Source: Demequina salsinemoris (lineage in GTDB: Bacteria; Actinomycetota; Actinomycetes; Actinomycetales; Demequinaceae). From it: 64,000 nt of DNA. Below, in pieces: positions 1 through 8,526 of the stretch (the first letter of the stretch is position 1; every line of letters begins with the position of its first letter). The stretch is taken from positions 62,001 through 126,000 of the forward strand of contig NZ_BBQZ01000007.1 in the NCBI RefSeq assembly GCF_000974805.1, in the 5' to 3' direction. The notes under the pieces are model-generated. The model saw only the letters and a list, made by a program, of their open reading frames with translations. It was not told the DNA's origin and did not search any database. The position numbers were made by a program, and so were the translations under genes.

Positions 1-993
1 GCCACCGCCGGCCAGCTCGCCGCGATCGGCGTGATCCAGAACCTCGACGACGCGTACGCGGAGTACGGCTGGGCCGACCTGCTGGGCGAGGGCGTCGACA
101 CCATCGCGATGTACGACGAGGACGGCATCATGGGCTCCGGCTCGTACTACGGCGTCCCGAACTACGGCGAGTTCGTCTTCATGTACTACAACCAGGACAT
201 GTTCGACGAGTACGGCATCGAGATCCCGACCACGATGGACGACCTCGAGGCCGCGATGCAGACCTTCGTCGACAACGGCGTCACGCCGCTGACCACGTCG
301 GCACAGGAGTACCCGATGGGCCAGCTCTGGTACCAGCTCGCGCTGAGCCAGGCCGACCGTCAGTGGGTGAACGACTACCAGCTCTACGAGAACCCGGTTG
401 ACTGGACCGGCACCCAGGTCACGTACGCCGACGACACGCTCGTGGACTGGCTCGACAAGGGCTACATCTCCTCCGACGTCTCCGGCATGACGGCCGAGGA
501 CGCGGGCCTGCAGTTCATCAACGGCGAGGCGCCGATCTTCTACTCCGGCTCGTGGTGGTACGGACGCATGCTGTCCGACATCACGGACTTCGACTTCACG
601 ATCGCCAACTTCCCCGACACCACCCTCACGCCGGGCTCCGGCGGCAACATGTGGGTGATCCCGGTCGAGTCGAAGCAGCCTGAGCTCGCGAAGATCTTCA
701 TCGACATCACGATGAGCCCCGAGGTCCAGGCCCTGCTGGGCGAGTCCGGCGGATTGCCGGTCGCGGCCGACACGGCCGACATCCAGGACGAGGACGCGCA
801 GAAGCTCATCGAGGTCTTCAACGAGGTCAACGACCGTGACGGCCTCTCGTTCTACCCCGACTGGCCGACGCCGGACTTCTACGGCGACCTCAACTCGGTC
901 ATGCAGGGACTCGTGAACGGTGACTACGACGCCACGGCCGCCGGGTCGCAGCTCGAGTCCTACTACGAGGACTACGTCTCCACCGTCCGATAA
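1..993 (+). CDS. ABC transporter sugar-binding protein, C-terminal part (5' end outside window)
   Basis: This is the extracellular solute-binding protein (family 1) of a carbohydrate importer. The reading frame is open from the first base, so the signal peptide and N-terminal lobe lie upstream; 330 residues remain of a family that is usually 400-450 long. The visible part is rich in Trp and Tyr (for example GSWWYGRML and DRQWVNDY), as expected for a sugar-binding cleft. It also has the typical C-terminal helix-rich lobe with a SGGLPV motif. It is followed by two permease genes and an alpha-xylosidase gene, so xyloglucan-type oligosaccharides or isoprimeverose are the likely ligands; that is inferred from context only. 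The TAA stop is at 991-993. Confidence 0.9.
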   Translation, partial: ATAGQLAAIGVIQNLDDAYAEYGWADLLGEGVDTIAMYDEDGIMGSGSYYGVPNYGEFVFMYYNQDMFDEYGIEIPTTMDDLEAAMQTFVDNGVTPLTTSAQEYPMGQLWYQLALSQADRQWVNDYQLYENPVDWTGTQVTYADDTLVDWLDKGYISSDVSGMTAEDAGLQFINGEAPIFYSGSWWYGRMLSDITDFDFTIANFPDTTLTPGSGGNMWVIPVESKQPELAKIFIDITMSPEVQALLGESGGLPVAADTADIQDEDAQKLIEVFNEVNDRDGLSFYPDWPTPDFYGDLNSVMQGLVNGDYDATAAGSQLESYYEDYVSTVR

Positions 994-1007
994 CCACACC
1001 CCTTGAC

Positions 1008-1041
1008 GGCGGGGCCCGGGTCCACGGGTCCGGGCCCCGCC
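1008..1041 (+). promoter_or_regulatory. Intercistronic GC-rich hairpin between binding protein and permease
   Basis: A perfect 12-bp stem (left arm 1008-1019, right arm 1030-1041, 10-nt loop) lies 15 nt after the binding-protein stop and 16 nt before the permease start. There is no T-run. Such hairpins commonly stabilise the upstream mRNA or partly terminate it, giving more binding protein than permease. The function here is inferred. Confidence 0.6.
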
Positions 1042-1057
1042 AGAGACGGACCCCTCC

Positions 1058-2035
1058 ATGTCTTCCTCCCTCCCCCTCGTGCGCGAGAAGCGCCCCAAGA
1101 AGCGCACCGCGGAATCCGCGCGGATCCCGGAGCGCAGCGGCAGCAAGCTCGGCTACTGGCTGTACTTCATCCCCGGCACGATCGCGGTCGGCGTCATCAT
1201 CTTCTACCCGCTGGTCCGGAACCTGCGGCTGAGCTTCTTCCACTGGCGCGGAGGCCGCGCCGAGGAGAGCTTCGCTGGCCTCGAGAACTGGACCGCCCTG
1301 TTCTCCGACCACGAGTTCCTGCAGTCGTTCCAGAACATCTTCCTGGTGATCATCGCCATGGTGATCGTGCCGACGCTGCTCGGCCTGGTCATCTCGGCGC
1401 TGCTGTTCGACGTCGTCGGCCGCCGCTTCAGCGGCAAGCTGTCGAGCTTCCTGCGCGCCACGTACTACCTGCCGCAGATCCTCCCGATCGCGGTCGCCGG
1501 CGTCATGTTCAGCTGGATCCTCAAGCCCAACACGGACGGCGTGCTCAATCAGTTCCTGTCCACGATCACGGGTTCGACGGTAGAGATCAACTGGCTGGGC
1601 GGGTCGTACGGCACCGCCATGGGCTCGGTCATGGTCCTCATGATCTGGATCCAGATCGGCTACCCCGTCGTGATCTTCATGGCGGCCCTGGGTCGCGTCG
1701 AGCCGCAGCTGTACGAGGCCGCGGAGCTCGACGGCGCCAACTGGTTCCAGCGCTTCCGCGCGATCACGCTGCCGATGATCCGCCCCGAGGTGTTCGTGGT
1801 CTCGCTGACCACCACGATCGCGGCCCTCAAGGTCTTCGCCCCGGTGTTCATCCTCACGGGCGGCGGCCCCACCAAGTCCACCTATGTGCCCTCGTTCTAC
1901 GCGTACAACGAGTTCATCAACGGCACCGACAAGGGCTACGCGGCCACGATCGCGTCGGCCATCACCATCGTCGTCTTCGTGGTCGCGGTGATCTTCATCC
2001 GCGTGCAGAACGCCGTCGAGAAGAAGGAGGCGTGA
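1058..2035 (+). CDS. Carbohydrate ABC transporter permease, MalF/UgpA type
   Basis: Inner-membrane permease of the importer, 325 residues. A charged cytoplasmic N-terminus (about 30 residues) precedes about six membrane segments, the first at about 33-52. The EAA loop that docks on the ATPase is seen as YEAAELDGANWFQ near residue 220. The conserved motif FAPVFILTGGGPT near the C-terminus is typical of MalF-like sugar permeases. The ATG at 1058 is chosen because it is the first start after the hairpin and begins directly before the basic N-terminus. The next permease starts 4 nt after the stop. No ATP-binding protein gene is visible, so a shared MsiK-like ATPase encoded elsewhere is likely, as in many actinobacteria. 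Confidence 0.93.
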   Translation: MSSSLPLVREKRPKKRTAESARIPERSGSKLGYWLYFIPGTIAVGVIIFYPLVRNLRLSFFHWRGGRAEESFAGLENWTALFSDHEFLQSFQNIFLVIIAMVIVPTLLGLVISALLFDVVGRRFSGKLSSFLRATYYLPQILPIAVAGVMFSWILKPNTDGVLNQFLSTITGSTVEINWLGGSYGTAMGSVMVLMIWIQIGYPVVIFMAALGRVEPQLYEAAELDGANWFQRFRAITLPMIRPEVFVVSLTTTIAALKVFAPVFILTGGGPTKSTYVPSFYAYNEFINGTDKGYAATIASAITIVVFVVAVIFIRVQNAVEKKEA

Positions 2036-2039
2036 CGCC

Positions 2040-2936
2040 ATGACCACCCTGACCGCATCGTCCGGCAAGGCCACGAGGACGGAAGCGCCGGAGCAGGCCA
2101 ACAACAAGTCGCGGCCCCGCACCCCGGCCGAGTGGATCCTCATGGTCCTCGCGGCGCTCGGCGCCGCGATCATCGTCTTCCCGATGCTCCTGCTGCTGCT
2201 CAACGCGTTCAAGTCCCCCGCGGACTACGCGAACTCGAGCCCGCTGGACTGGCCGGAGGCGCTCGACTTCACGGGCATCAAGACCTTCTGGGAGACGCAG
2301 AACTTCCCACGCGCGCTGTGGAACTCGGTCTTCATCTCCACGATGGTCGCGATCCTCGCCGTGGTCCTGTCGGTGCTGAACTCGTTCGCGATCGGCATCG
2401 GCCGCGTGAAGGGCCGGACGTGGATCGTCCTCGTGTTCCTCATGGCGAACCTCATCCCCCAGGAGATGCTTTTCGACCCGCTGTTCAAGCTCTACGACGA
2501 CTGGGGCCTGCTGTCGAACCCGTGGTCCGTCATCATCACCTTCACGGTGATCCAGGCGGCCTTCGGCACCTACCTGCTGTCGAGCCTCCTGGGCACGTTC
2601 CCCAAGGAGATCCTCGAGGCCGCCGCGGTCGACGGCGCCAGCCGGGGCAAGATCCTCCGCTCGGTGATCGTGCCGATCATCCGGCCGACGCTGTCGGTCC
2701 TCATGGTGTTCTTCTTCATCTGGACGTGGAACGAGTTCCTGCTGCCGCTGGCCTTCCTCAACACGTCCGACTCGCTCACGGTGCCGCTGCTGCTCGAGCA
2801 GCTCAACGGCGAGCGTCAGACCGACACCACCACCCTGATCGCGGGCACGCTCATCAGCATCATCCCGACGATCATCTTCTTCCTCATCTTCCAGCGCACC
2901 CTCACGCGCGGCATCACGGCAGGAGCAGTCAAGTGA
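2040..2936 (+). CDS. Carbohydrate ABC transporter permease, MalG type
   Basis: Second permease of the importer, 298 residues and about six membrane segments. The N-terminal ~35 residues are hydrophilic and the first membrane segment is at about 37-57. The EAA loop is LEAAAVDGASRGKIL. A TWNEFLLPLAFL motif follows, as in MalG/AraQ-type sugar permeases. The gene starts 4 nt after the preceding permease. Its TGA overlaps the GTG start of the alpha-xylosidase gene, so the set is translationally coupled. The ligand is inferred from the neighbouring glycosidase. Confidence 0.93.
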   Translation: MTTLTASSGKATRTEAPEQANNKSRPRTPAEWILMVLAALGAAIIVFPMLLLLLNAFKSPADYANSSPLDWPEALDFTGIKTFWETQNFPRALWNSVFISTMVAILAVVLSVLNSFAIGIGRVKGRTWIVLVFLMANLIPQEMLFDPLFKLYDDWGLLSNPWSVIITFTVIQAAFGTYLLSSLLGTFPKEILEAAAVDGASRGKILRSVIVPIIRPTLSVLMVFFFIWTWNEFLLPLAFLNTSDSLTVPLLLEQLNGERQTDTTTLIAGTLISIIPTIIFFLIFQRTLTRGITAGAVK

Positions 2937-5203
2937 AGTTCACCGACGGGTTCTGGATGCGCCGCCCCGGCGTCACCGCCCACTACGGCCAGGAGGCCTA
3001 CGACGTCTGGGTCGACGGCTCGACCCTCGAGGCCTACGCCCCGACCAAGCGCATCGTCGGGCGCGGGGACGTGCTCAACCTCCCGATGCTCACCGTGACC
3101 CTGTCGTCGCCCCTCGAGGGCATCGTCAGGGTCCGCATCGACCACCACCAGGGTGCGCATCGCTCCCCCGGCTTCGCGCTCCCTGGCGCGGTCGAGGGCA
3201 CGGGCACGGCTCACACGGACGATGCGGGAGGCACGCTGGTCTCGGGCCCGCTGACCGCTCGGGTCACCAAGGGCGCGCCGTGGCAGCTCGACTTCGAGGT
3301 GGACGGGGTCCGGGTCACAGGCTCGGGCCACAAGTCGATCGGCTACATCGAGCTGGGCAAGGAGTCGACGGTCACCGCAGAGCCCGCGGGCGTCACCGGG
3401 TACACCGAGGACGGCATGGCGCCGGCGCGGACGTACGTGCACGAGCAGCTCGACCTCGACGTCGCGGAGACGATCTACGGCCTGGGCGAGCGCTTCGGCG
3501 CGTTCGTGAAGAACGGCCAGTCCGTCGACATGTGGAACGCCGACGGCGGGACCAGCTCCGAGCAGGCGTACAAGAACATCCCGTTCTACCTGTCGTCCAA
3601 GGGCTATGGCGTCTTCGTCAACCACCCCGAGCACGTGAGCTTCGAGGTCGGCACCGAGACGGTCGAGCGCGTCCAGTTCTCCACGGCGGGCGAGTCGCTC
3701 GAGTACTTCGTGATCGCGGGCCCCACGCCCGCGGACGTGATCCGCCGCTACACCGCGCTGACGGGCCGCCCGCCACGCGTGCCCGCGTGGTCGTTCGGCC
3801 TGTGGCTCACCACGTCGTTCACGACCGAGTACGACGAGGCGACCGTCACGAGCTTCGTCGACGGCATGGCCGAGCGGGACATCCCGCTGTCCGTGTTCCA
3901 CTACGACTGCTTCTGGATGCGCGAGTTCAACTGGACCGACGGCGTGTGGGACGACCGCACGTTCCCCGACCCCGAGCTCATGCTCAAGCGGATGCACGAG
4001 GACAAGGGCCTGCACGTCTCGGCCTGGATCAACCCGTACATCGCGCAGCGCGGCACGATGTTCAAGGAGGGCGTCGAGGGCGGCTACCTCGTGAAGCGCC
4101 CCGACGGCACCATCTGGCAGTGGGATCAGTGGCAGGCCGGCATGGGCCTCGTCGACTTCACGAACCCCGAGGCGAAGGCCTGGTTCCAGGCGTTCATCCG
4201 GCGGCTCGTGGAGCAGGGCGTCGACGCGATCAAGACCGACTTCGGCGAGCGCATCCCCACGGACGTGGTGTGGCACGACGGCACGGATCCGATGACGATG
4301 CACAACCTCTACACGCAGCTGTACAACGAGGCAGTGTTCGAGGTCCTGAAGGACGTCAAGGGCGAGGGCGAGGCGGTGCTGTTCGCGCGGTCCGCGACCG
4401 CGGGCGGCCAGACGATGCCCGTGCACTGGGGCGGCGACAACTCGTCGTCCTACGTGTCCATGGCGGAGTCGCTGCGCGGCGGCCTGTCGCTGCTCTCCTC
4501 GGGCTTCGGCTACTGGAGCCACGACATCGGCGGCTTCGAGGGCACCCCCGACGCGAGCGTCTTCAAGCGCTGGCTGGCGTTCGGCCTCATGTCCTCGCAC
4601 TCGCGCCTGCACGGCTCGAGCAGCTACCGGGTCCCGTGGGCCTTCGACGACGAGGCCGTCGACGTTGCGCGCACGTTCACGAAGCTCAAGCTGTCGCTCA
4701 TGCCGTACCTGTTCCGGACGTCGGCGCAGACGGCAGAGAGCGGACTGCCGATGATGCGGCCGATGTTCATGGCGTTCCCGGGCGATCCCGCGACGCAGCA
4801 CCTGGACCGCCAGTACATGCTGGGCGACGACCTGCTCGTCGCCCCGGTGTTCACGGCGAACGGCGACGTGACGTTCTACCTGCCGCCCGGCATCTGGACG
4901 TCGCTGCTCACCGGCGGCAGGGTGGAGGGCGGCCGCTGGGTCACCGAGCACCACGGCTTCGAGTCGATGCCGCTGTACGTCCGCGAGGGCGCGGTGCTGC
5001 CGCGCGGCACCCGCACGGACCGCCCCGACTACGACTTCCTGACCGAGGTCGAGCTCGAGGTGTACCCGGGCGCCGACGGCGACCGGCGCATCGTCCTCGA
5101 AGGATCCGATGGCGCGACCGACACGGTCACCGTGTCCGTGAAGGACGGCGAGGCGACGGCATCGTCCACGTCCGGGCGCGCCTACACGGTGACGATGATC
5201 TGA
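2933..5203 (+). CDS. yicI: Alpha-xylosidase, glycoside hydrolase family 31 (YicI type)
   Basis: Cytoplasmic retaining alpha-xylosidase that removes non-reducing alpha-1,6-xylose, for example from isoprimeverose. The chosen GTG at 2933 overlaps the permease stop (GTGA) and gives the YicI-like N-terminus MKFTDGFWM and 756 residues, close to the ~770 of E. coli YicI. The nucleophile motif KTDFGERIP places Asp436, and the acid/base motif HWGGD places Asp502. Their spacing of 66 residues is what I recall for YicI (416 and 482). Other hallmark stretches are GYWSHDIGGFEG and SSHSRLHG. Encoded with the importer, it probably processes imported xylosylated oligosaccharides. The ligand remains inferred. 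Confidence 0.95.
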   Translation: MKFTDGFWMRRPGVTAHYGQEAYDVWVDGSTLEAYAPTKRIVGRGDVLNLPMLTVTLSSPLEGIVRVRIDHHQGAHRSPGFALPGAVEGTGTAHTDDAGGTLVSGPLTARVTKGAPWQLDFEVDGVRVTGSGHKSIGYIELGKESTVTAEPAGVTGYTEDGMAPARTYVHEQLDLDVAETIYGLGERFGAFVKNGQSVDMWNADGGTSSEQAYKNIPFYLSSKGYGVFVNHPEHVSFEVGTETVERVQFSTAGESLEYFVIAGPTPADVIRRYTALTGRPPRVPAWSFGLWLTTSFTTEYDEATVTSFVDGMAERDIPLSVFHYDCFWMREFNWTDGVWDDRTFPDPELMLKRMHEDKGLHVSAWINPYIAQRGTMFKEGVEGGYLVKRPDGTIWQWDQWQAGMGLVDFTNPEAKAWFQAFIRRLVEQGVDAIKTDFGERIPTDVVWHDGTDPMTMHNLYTQLYNEAVFEVLKDVKGEGEAVLFARSATAGGQTMPVHWGGDNSSSYVSMAESLRGGLSLLSSGFGYWSHDIGGFEGTPDASVFKRWLAFGLMSSHSRLHGSSSYRVPWAFDDEAVDVARTFTKLKLSLMPYLFRTSAQTAESGLPMMRPMFMAFPGDPATQHLDRQYMLGDDLLVAPVFTANGDVTFYLPPGIWTSLLTGGRVEGGRWVTEHHGFESMPLYVREGAVLPRGTRTDRPDYDFLTEVELEVYPGADGDRRIVLEGSDGATDTVTVSVKDGEATASSTSGRAYTVTMI

Positions 5204-5220
5204 CGCTCTCCCCCACTCCC

Positions 5221-5256
5221 TGAAGGGGCCCTCGCCGCGAGGCGGGGGCTCCTTCA
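5221..5256 (+). terminator. Terminator-like hairpin after the alpha-xylosidase operon
   Basis: An imperfect 16-bp GC-rich stem with a 4-nt loop begins 18 nt after the stop codon. There is no long T-run, as is usual in high-GC actinobacteria. Confidence 0.65.
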
Positions 5257-5281
5257 CGTCTCCACTCGACCCGCATGCTTC

Positions 5282-5336
5282 CTGGTGGGACATGAGTGCA
5301 GGAACCACGCAAGATCCTGCACTCATGTCCCACCAG
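5282..5336. repeat. Perfect 22-bp inverted repeat with 11-nt loop
   Basis: The left arm at 5282-5303 and right arm at 5315-5336 are exact reverse complements; the arms begin CTGGTGGGACATGAG. It lies 26 bp beyond the terminator-like hairpin, so it is probably not the operon's own terminator. Two other intergenic spacers (19749 and 26460) hold long palindromes of similar build but different sequence. It could be an extragenic palindrome or a regulator site; nothing decides which. Confidence 0.7.
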
Positions 5337-5470
5337 CGCGCACGGGCCAGGGACGATGCGGGCGCGGCCGGGTCGCGCGGGTCCAGGAACGATGGCGTTC
5401 GGCCGCGGTTCGGGCATGATGAAAGCAGCGAGGACGTCGCACCGCCCCCGCGGAGACGAGGAGCACGCCC

Positions 5471-6139
5471 ATGACCGAGACGCGACCGCGGCTGCTCCTC
5501 GCCGAGGACGACCCGCAGCTCGGCCCCATCACCGCGCAGGTGCTGGGTGAGAGCTACGACGTACGGCTCGAGGTCGACGGCGCCGACGCCTTCGAGGCCG
5601 CGCGCCATGGGGGCTTCGACGTGCTGGTGATCGACCGGCGCCTGCCCTCGCTCGACGGCGTCGCGCTCATCGAGAGGCTGCGCGCGGCCTCGGTGACCAC
5701 CCCCGCCCTGATCCTCACCGCGCTCGGCACCGTCCAGGACAAGGTCACGGGCCTGGACGCGGGCGCGAACGACTACCTGGTCAAGCCGTTCGAGTTCGAC
5801 GAGCTGTTCGCCCGCCTGCGCGCGATCCGGCGGACGACAACGCCCGAGGAGGAGCCGACCCTGAGCATCGGGGCGTGGACCTTCGCCCCCGGGTCCCGCA
5901 CCATGAAGGCGTCCGGCTCGGGGCGGAAGGTGCTCACCGAGCGCGAGACGGAGCTGCTCCACCTGCTCGCCGCGCATCCCGAGCGCACCTTCACCCGCGA
6001 GGAGATCCTCGACGCCGTCTTCGACTCGACGGACACCCCCGGCACGGTCGACACCTACGTCCACTACCTGCGCAAGAAGACCGCGAGCGACGTCGTGACG
6101 ACCGTGCGAGGCCGCGGCTACCGCGTGGGCGCGCCGTGA
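5471..6139 (+). CDS. Response regulator, OmpR/PhoB family
   Basis: DNA-binding response regulator of 222 residues. The receiver domain spans about residues 6-118, with the acidic pocket EDD at 12-14, phospho-acceptor Asp55 (VIDRRLPSLDG) and the conserved Lys in YLVKPFEF. The winged-helix DNA-binding domain spans about 130-222 and contains LTERETELLHLLAAHPERTFTREEI and the C-terminal DTYVHYLRKK and VRGRGYRV. The start is supported by a GAGGAG ribosome site about 9 nt upstream. The GTG of the histidine kinase overlaps its TGA, so the two form one system. One GGACGATGC word lies in the upstream spacer at 5351. The target genes and signal cannot be read from the sequence. Confidence 0.93.
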   Translation: MTETRPRLLLAEDDPQLGPITAQVLGESYDVRLEVDGADAFEAARHGGFDVLVIDRRLPSLDGVALIERLRAASVTTPALILTALGTVQDKVTGLDAGANDYLVKPFEFDELFARLRAIRRTTTPEEEPTLSIGAWTFAPGSRTMKASGSGRKVLTERETELLHLLAAHPERTFTREEILDAVFDSTDTPGTVDTYVHYLRKKTASDVVTTVRGRGYRVGAP

Positions 6140-7134
6140 CTCCTTCCTCGCCGCAGGCCGAGGGGGACGCGCGCCTGGTGCGCGAGGCCTCGCGCCGCGT
6201 CGGGTTCTGGATCGCCGCCTCGCTGTCGGTGCTGGTCCTCGTCGTGCTCGTCACCGAGGTCGTGATCGTGCTGGACCAGGTCCCGCTCGGTCAGCTCGTC
6301 GACCCGAGCCGCGACGAGCCCGTCATCACGGTCGAGGGGCGGGACGTCATCTGGGGCGGCGCGCTCGTCGGAGTCCTCGCCGTCGTCGTGTCCGGCGTCC
6401 TTGCGCTGGCGGCGACCAAGCGCGCGGTCGCTCCGCTCGTCGACGCCCTCGGCAGGCAGCGCCGCTTCGTCGCCGACGCCTCCCACGAGCTCCGCACGCC
6501 GCTCGCGATCCTCGACGCGCGCCTGCAGCTGCTCGAACGCTCGATGGACGGGGACGATGCGAACCTCACCCTCGTGCGCCAGCTGCGGGAGGACTCGCGC
6601 GGGGTGATCGGCGTCGTCAACGACCTCCTCGACTCGATGGAGCCGGCCACGCAGGACGAGCCGACGCCCACGCCCGTCGCCCCGGTCGTGGACGATGCGG
6701 TGGCGGCCCTGGGCATGCTCGCCCAGGAGCGGGGCGTCACCGTGACGAGCGTGCCCGCGGAGGACGCCCCGTCCGCCCTGGTCGCGCGGGCGGGCCTGCA
6801 GCGCTCGCTCGTCGCACTCCTCGACAACGCGATCAAGCACTCGCCCGAGGGCGGCACCGTGACCGTCGCGTGCAGCTCGGAGCGGGCCATGGTCGCGATC
6901 GCCGTCGCTGACCAGGGACCCGGGATCCGCGGGATCGACCCGGCGAGGGTGTTCGACCGCTTCGCCCGCTCCTCCGACGCGACGGACGGCGGCGGGTCGG
7001 CGCGCACCGGCTTCGGCATCGGGCTGAGCCTGGTGCAGGAGACGGTCGGACGCTTCGGAGGCGCGGTCGAGGTCACCGACACGTCGGCGTCGGGGACCAC
7101 GATCACGATGCGGCTGCCCCGCTCCAAGGCCTGA
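6136..7134 (+). CDS. Sensor histidine kinase partner of the OmpR-type regulator
   Basis: Membrane histidine kinase of 332 residues, started at the GTG that overlaps the regulator's stop (GTGA). Two membrane segments at about 22-46 and 74-96 flank a very short extracellular loop of about 28 residues, so it probably senses membrane or intramembrane signals. No HAMP domain is obvious. The H-box ASHELRTPLA places phospho-His117. The ATPase domain has the N-box LLDNAIKHSPEGG, the G1 box DQGPGI and a final FGIGLSLVQETV. It autophosphorylates and passes the phosphate to Asp55 of the regulator. The gene carries two GGACGATGC words in frame, at 6552 and 6690. Confidence 0.92.
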   Translation: MTPSSPQAEGDARLVREASRRVGFWIAASLSVLVLVVLVTEVVIVLDQVPLGQLVDPSRDEPVITVEGRDVIWGGALVGVLAVVVSGVLALAATKRAVAPLVDALGRQRRFVADASHELRTPLAILDARLQLLERSMDGDDANLTLVRQLREDSRGVIGVVNDLLDSMEPATQDEPTPTPVAPVVDDAVAALGMLAQERGVTVTSVPAEDAPSALVARAGLQRSLVALLDNAIKHSPEGGTVTVACSSERAMVAIAVADQGPGIRGIDPARVFDRFARSSDATDGGGSARTGFGIGLSLVQETVGRFGGAVEVTDTSASGTTITMRLPRSKA

Positions 7135-7164
7135 GGCCGCATCGTCCTCGCCACCCGCAGGCAA

Positions 7165-7193
7165 CTGACGACCTCCCCGCCGCTGAGTACGCT
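7165..7193 (+). promoter_or_regulatory. Leaderless promoter of metZ
   Basis: A -35 like CTGACG (7165-7170), a 17-bp spacer and a -10 TACGCT (7188-7193) are followed by 6 nt and the ATG at 7200. The predicted transcript starts at or next to the A of the start codon, and there is no ribosome-binding site. This is the clearest of many such arrangements in the window. Confidence 0.7.
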
Positions 7194-7199
7194 GACCTC

Positions 7200-8417
7200 A
7201 TGACCGACGCCGACGTCCCCGCGTTCCGCCCCGACACGCTCGCCGTGCGCGGCGGCCTGCACCGCACGCCCTTCGATGAGATGGCCGAGCCCATCTTCAT
7301 GACGCAGGGCTACATCTACCCGACCGCCGCCGAGGCCGAGGCCGCGTTCGCGGGCGAGATCCAGCGCTACCAGTACTCGCGCTACGCGAACCCGACGGTG
7401 ACGATGTTCGAGGAGCGGCTCGCCGCGATCGAGGGCGCCGCTGACTGCTTCGCCACGTCGACCGGCATGGCCGCGGTGTTCGTGTCCCTCGCGGCCGTCC
7501 TCAAGCAGGGCGACCGGCTCGTCGCCTCGCGCGCGCTCTTCGGCTCGTCCATCAACGTCTTCGACGACTACTTCGCGGGCTGGGGCATCACGGTCGACTA
7601 CGCCGATGCGACCGACCCCGCCGACTGGGAGCGCGTCCTCGCGACTCCCGCGACGGCGGTGTTCCTCGAGTCGCCCACCAACCCGATGCAGGACCTCGTG
7701 GACATCGCGCACGTGGCCGGGCTGTCCCACGAAGTGGGCGCGCTGCTGATCGTCGACAACGTGTTCGCGACCCCGCTCGGCCAGAAGCCGCTCGAGCTCG
7801 GGGCCGACGCGGTCGTCTACTCCGCGACCAAGCACATCGACGGCCAGGGCCGCGTACTCGGCGGCGCGGTCCTCGGCGGACTCGAGTACGTCGACACGGT
7901 GCGCCAGCTCGTGCGCAACATCGGAACGTCGCTGTCGCCGTTCAACGCGTGGGTGCTGGGCAAGTCGCTCGAGACCCTGAGCGTGCGCGTGAAGGCGCAG
8001 GCCGCATCGGCCCTGGACCTCGCCACCTGGCTCGACGCCCACCCCAAGGTCGCGGTCGCCCGCTACCCGTTCCTCCCGTCGCACCCGCAGCACGAGCTCG
8101 CCAAGCAGCAGATGACGCTTGGCGGCACCCTGGTGACGATCGACATCGCGCTGCCCGACGGCGTCGACCCGCACGGCGACGAGGCGAAGGCCGCCGCGTT
8201 CCGCTTCATGGACGCGCTCCAGGTCATCGACATCTCCAACAACCTGGGCGACGCGAAGTCCATCGCGACGCACCCGGCGACGACCACCCACCGCAAGATC
8301 GGCGCCGAGGGTCGCGCCAAGGTCGGCATGTCGGCCGCCACGGTGCGCCTCAGCATCGGGCTCGAGGACGTCGAGGACCTTCGCGAGGACCTTGACCGCG
8401 CACTCGCGGCGGTCTAG
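7200..8417 (+). CDS. metZ: O-succinylhomoserine sulfhydrylase, PLP enzyme of methionine synthesis
   Basis: PLP-dependent enzyme of the Cys/Met metabolism family, 405 residues, which makes homocysteine from an acylhomoserine and sulfide. The PLP-binding lysine is Lys211 in SATKHIDGQGRVLGG; the HIDGQGR continuation is characteristic of MetZ rather than of cystathionine synthases. The cofactor-phosphate and active-site stretches YSRYANPTV, TSTGMAAVF and ESPTNPMQD are all present. The start at 7200 is supported by a -10 box 6 nt upstream (leaderless). MetY (O-acetylhomoserine sulfhydrylase) is the alternative, but its consensus around the lysine differs. The neighbouring genes are unrelated, so it is probably transcribed alone. 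Confidence 0.9.
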   Translation: MTDADVPAFRPDTLAVRGGLHRTPFDEMAEPIFMTQGYIYPTAAEAEAAFAGEIQRYQYSRYANPTVTMFEERLAAIEGAADCFATSTGMAAVFVSLAAVLKQGDRLVASRALFGSSINVFDDYFAGWGITVDYADATDPADWERVLATPATAVFLESPTNPMQDLVDIAHVAGLSHEVGALLIVDNVFATPLGQKPLELGADAVVYSATKHIDGQGRVLGGAVLGGLEYVDTVRQLVRNIGTSLSPFNAWVLGKSLETLSVRVKAQAASALDLATWLDAHPKVAVARYPFLPSHPQHELAKQQMTLGGTLVTIDIALPDGVDPHGDEAKAAAFRFMDALQVIDISNNLGDAKSIATHPATTTHRKIGAEGRAKVGMSAATVRLSIGLEDVEDLREDLDRALAAV

Positions 8418-8420
8418 CAG

Positions 8421-8465
8421 GGACGATGCTGGGGGCACCGACAATGCAGGAACCAGGGACGATGC
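8421..8465. repeat. Two copies of the GGACGATGC word in the spacer after metZ
   Basis: Copies at 8421-8429 and 8457-8465, both on the + strand and both in a GGGACGATGC context with G-rich flanks, lie 36 bp apart directly after the metZ stop. A near-copy (GACAATGC) sits between them. The word recurs across the whole window. Confidence 0.7.
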
Positions 8466-8526
8466 GGGGGACAGGGCGTCCTGGCTCGCTCGGCCGCGGT
8501 CGGCGTCGCCGAGGCGGGAGCCCGCG

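Noticed and set aside
2816..6064. A reading frame of over 1000 codons on the - strand opposite the alpha-xylosidase and response regulator
   Set aside because: It is Arg/His/Gly/Ala-rich, has no domain and lies opposite two firmly identified genes. Long antisense frames are a by-product of very high GC third positions; many similar ones in the window were dropped for the same reason.
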